14,661 bases of DNA. Origin: Actinomycetes bacterium (GTDB taxonomy: Bacteria > Actinomycetota > Actinomycetes > Mycobacteriales > Mycobacteriaceae). The position numbers were made by a program, and so were the translations under genes. The notes below the pieces were generated by a model. It did not search any database, was not told the origin of the DNA, and was given only the letters and a program-made list of their open reading frames with translations. Positions 12,853 to 14,661 of this stretch are shown piece by piece. How positions within the stretch are numbered: the first letter of the stretch is position 1; every line of letters begins with the position of its first letter. The stretch lies in NCBI GenBank assembly GCA_023418505.1, contig JAEZZR010000006.1:1-14661 (forward strand), read 5' to 3'.

Positions 12853-14367
12853 ATGTCACACCGCATTGCTCATCCAGGGCTAAAAGCCAAGGTCATGTCT
12901 GCAGACGACGCCGCAGGGTTCATCAACAACGGCGACCTGATCGGTTTCTCCGGCTTCACCGGCGCCGGCTACCCAAAGGCAGTTCCAGGTGCATTGGCCA
13001 AGCGCCTCACCGAAGCGAAGGAACGCGGTGAAGAATTCCGCGTCAGCGTTTTGACCGGCGCTTCCACCGCACCTGAATTAGACGGCGTATTGGCTGAAAC
13101 CGGTGGCGTGCAGTGGCGCATGCCTTACCAGTCCGACCCAGAGCTGCGTAAGAAGATTAACGACGGCACCACCTTCTACTCGGATATGCACCTGTCGCAC
13201 TCCGGCCCGCAGTTCGAGCAGGGCTACTTCGGCGAGTCCGGTGTCGCTGTGGTCGAAGCAGTGCGCATTAAGGAAGACGGCTCGATCGTGCCTTCCTCCT
13301 CGGTGGGCAACAGCGTGTCCTTCCTGAAGGGTGCCAAGAAGATCATTATCGAGGTCAACCACTGGCAATCCGAAGACCTCGAGGGCATGCACGACATTTG
13401 GACCCCAGGTTTGCCACCAAACCGCGACATCATTCCAATTACCGAAACCGGCCAGCGTATCGGCTCTGCTTCGATCCCAATCAACGTGGATCAAGTGGTT
13501 GCAGTGGTAGAAACCGACGCACCAGACCGCAACTCCCCATTCAAGCCATTGGATGATAACTCCAAGGCTATTGCTGGCCACTTGATTGAGTTCTTCGAGC
13601 ACGAGGTAGCTCAGAAGCGTCTGCCAGAAAACCTGCTGCCACTGCAGTCCGGTGTGGGCAATATCGCTAACGCTGTGTTGGCCGGTTTGCTGGATTCCAA
13701 GTTCGAAAACCTGACGTCCTACACCGAGGTGATCCAGGACGGCATGGTGGAACTGCTGGACAAGGGCACCATGAGCGTGGCTTCGGCAACCTCATTCGCA
13801 CTTTCGCCTGAAGCTGCAGAGCGTATGAACGACAAGGCAGCGGATTACGCGAAGAAGATCGTGCTGCGTCCACAGGATGTTTCGAATAACCCAGAGGTAA
13901 TTCGTCGCCTAGGTGTGATTTCTTGTAACGGTCTGATCGAAGCCGATATCTACGGCAACGTGAACTCCACCCACATCATGGGTACCCGCATGATGAATGG
14001 TATCGGCGGTTCCGGTGACTTCACCCGTAACGCTTACATCTCTACCTTCGTTTCGCCTTCTACCGCGAAGGATGGCGACATCTCTGCGATCGTGCCAATG
14101 GTTTCGCACCACGACCACACTGAGCACGACACCATGGTGATCATCACCGAGCAGGGTCTGGCTGATCTGCGTGGCTTGGCACCACGTAAGCGTGCGCGCG
14201 TAATCATCGACAAGTGTGCACACCCTGACTACAAGGATGCGTTGACTGAGTACATCGAGCGTGCAGAGAAGTCTGGTACTTCCGCACTGCACACGCCACA
14301 CGACCTGAAGGAAGCTTTAGGCTGGCACCAGCGCTTCGTTGACACCGGCAGCATGAAGCAGAAGTAA
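12853..14367 (+). CDS. actA: Acetyl-CoA hydrolase / succinyl-CoA:acetate CoA-transferase
   Basis: A 504-residue class I CoA-transferase of the Cat1/AarC/ActA family. These enzymes move CoA between acetyl-CoA or succinyl-CoA and a free acid and are often annotated as acetyl-CoA hydrolase; the C. glutamicum homologue is called ActA or Cat. ATG 12853 has a perfect AGGAGG 4 bases upstream. Key motifs: GFSGFTGAGYPKAVP (31-45), LQSGVGNIANAVL (264-276), the catalytic Glu292 in YTEVIQDG, which forms the glutamyl-CoA thioester in the family, NGIGGSGDF (382-390), and the late block ITEQGLADLRGLAPRKRA (431-448). Length matches AarC-type enzymes. Lysine is overwhelmingly AAG and other codons are similarly restricted, which with the strong ribosome-binding site and promoter suggests high expression. 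No other acetate genes are adjacent. Confidence 0.92.
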   Translation: MSHRIAHPGLKAKVMSADDAAGFINNGDLIGFSGFTGAGYPKAVPGALAKRLTEAKERGEEFRVSVLTGASTAPELDGVLAETGGVQWRMPYQSDPELRKKINDGTTFYSDMHLSHSGPQFEQGYFGESGVAVVEAVRIKEDGSIVPSSSVGNSVSFLKGAKKIIIEVNHWQSEDLEGMHDIWTPGLPPNRDIIPITETGQRIGSASIPINVDQVVAVVETDAPDRNSPFKPLDDNSKAIAGHLIEFFEHEVAQKRLPENLLPLQSGVGNIANAVLAGLLDSKFENLTSYTEVIQDGMVELLDKGTMSVASATSFALSPEAAERMNDKAADYAKKIVLRPQDVSNNPEVIRRLGVISCNGLIEADIYGNVNSTHIMGTRMMNGIGGSGDFTRNAYISTFVSPSTAKDGDISAIVPMVSHHDHTEHDTMVIITEQGLADLRGLAPRKRARVIIDKCAHPDYKDALTEYIERAEKSGTSALHTPHDLKEALGWHQRFVDTGSMKQK

Positions 14368-14392
14368 GTGGTGGAGGATGGTGGCTTGGCTG

Positions 14393-14414
14393 ACTGCCAG
14401 TAGGTGCTGGCAGT
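14393..14414 (+). terminator. Strong hairpin behind the CoA-transferase gene
   Basis: A perfect 8-bp stem ACTGCCAG / CTGGCAGT with a 6-base loop, 25 bases after the stop. It lacks a T-tract, so by itself it is more likely a 3' stabilising or pausing structure ahead of the true terminator at 14435. Confidence 0.5.
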
Positions 14415-14434
14415 TAACCGGCTACTGAACACTT

Positions 14435-14477
14435 AAAACCCCGCGGTGGGATCCGAACCGGATTCACCGCGAGTTTT
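14435..14477. terminator. Rho-independent terminator, possibly bidirectional
   Basis: CGCGGTG (14442-14448) pairs with CACCGCG (14465-14471), extended by flanking AAAAC and GTTTT, with GTTTTC after the stem on the plus strand and an equal A-run before it. It terminates the CoA-transferase transcript and, because of the symmetric A/T flanks, could also end a converging transcript from the right. Confidence 0.85.
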
Positions 14478-14661
14478 CGTATGGAGATAACAAACATTGA
14501 AGTCCATTAGACATTGAAAAACCGACAAGCTATGAGGGGTTTCCCGTTTTTGAGTCCAGATCCTATTTGAGTTTACTAGTACCCTCGAAGGGGTACCCTG
14601 GCCTGCTAGAAAATTCCAATGTTGATACGGTCTCGCCGAACCCCAGAACAAACCGTTCGAC
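14478..14661. other. Intergenic sequence, no gene seen, one compact hairpin
   Basis: I see no convincing coding sequence or RNA gene in these 184 bases. A perfect 6-bp stem GTACCC / GGGTAC with the loop TCGAAG lies at 14579-14596, and AAAAAC ... GTTTTT near 14516-14551 could pair around a larger loop. These may belong to the regulatory region of a gene beyond the right edge. Confidence 0.4.

Noticed and set aside
14433..14651. 72-residue minus-strand open frame at the right edge
   Set aside because: It runs through the terminator hairpin, has no ribosome-binding sequence and resembles no family.
1..14661. CRISPR array, IS element, integrase or prophage
   Set aside because: No regularly spaced identical repeats with unique spacers, no transposase or integrase-like frame and no terminal inverted repeats were seen. 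The palindrome cluster at 1507 has irregular spacing and variable copies, so it is not a CRISPR.

Overview
The window looks like a chromosomal segment of a Corynebacterium, probably from the same broad lineage as C. glutamicum or C. diphtheriae. I base this on protein character (an actinobacterial GluRS with HVGL and KLSKR signatures and no zinc cysteines, an ActA/Cat-type CoA transferase, a soluble oxaloacetate decarboxylase of the Cg1458 type), on moderately high GC, and on gene order. leuB, a cNMP/CBS/DUF294 gene, a dnaQ-like gene, odx and gltX follow one another in an order I recall from C. glutamicum. Species cannot be fixed from the sequence alone.

Layout, left to right. (1) Positions 1-1186, minus strand: a tight pair made of a DUF3558-like lipoprotein and a partial helical protein of unknown function that runs off the left edge. 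(2) Positions about 1190-2120: an AT-richer stretch with no convincing gene. It carries five copies of a 19-base imperfect palindrome (core GTGCAnnnTGCAC) spaced at near-integral helical turns, and a perfect TATAAT next to a separate palindrome. (3) Positions 2121-4046, minus strand: gltX followed by tRNA-Gln(CTG) and tRNA-Glu(CTC), ended by an 11-bp terminator stem. (4) Positions 4114-6546, plus strand: a SLAC1/TehA (TDT) family membrane protein and an isochorismate synthase, 21 bases apart. (5) Positions 6553-11393, minus strand: leuB, a cNMP/CBS/DUF294 regulator-like protein, a DnaQ-like 3'-5' exonuclease and odx. (6) Positions 11517-12662, plus strand: a COG0523 (CobW-like) metallochaperone GTPase, directly behind a sequence that looks like a Zur operator. 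(7) Positions 12853-14367, plus strand: an acetyl/succinyl-CoA:acetate CoA-transferase with a good promoter and a strong terminator. (8) Positions 14478-14661: no recognisable gene.

Functionally this is mostly housekeeping metabolism. GluRS sits beside both tRNAs that it is expected to charge if tRNA-Gln is made by the indirect, GatCAB-dependent route. odx, the CoA transferase and the DUF294/exonuclease pair lie around the oxaloacetate, pyruvate and acetyl-CoA node. leuB serves leucine synthesis. Isochorismate synthase feeds menaquinone or a salicylate/catechol-type product. The CobW-like protein is probably part of the zinc-starvation response.

The least explained parts are the palindrome cluster at 1507-1728 with the flanking lipoprotein locus, and the paired DUF294/DnaQ proteins whose sensor and catalytic motifs depart from the canonical forms. 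I did not find a complete, clearly novel multi-gene system.
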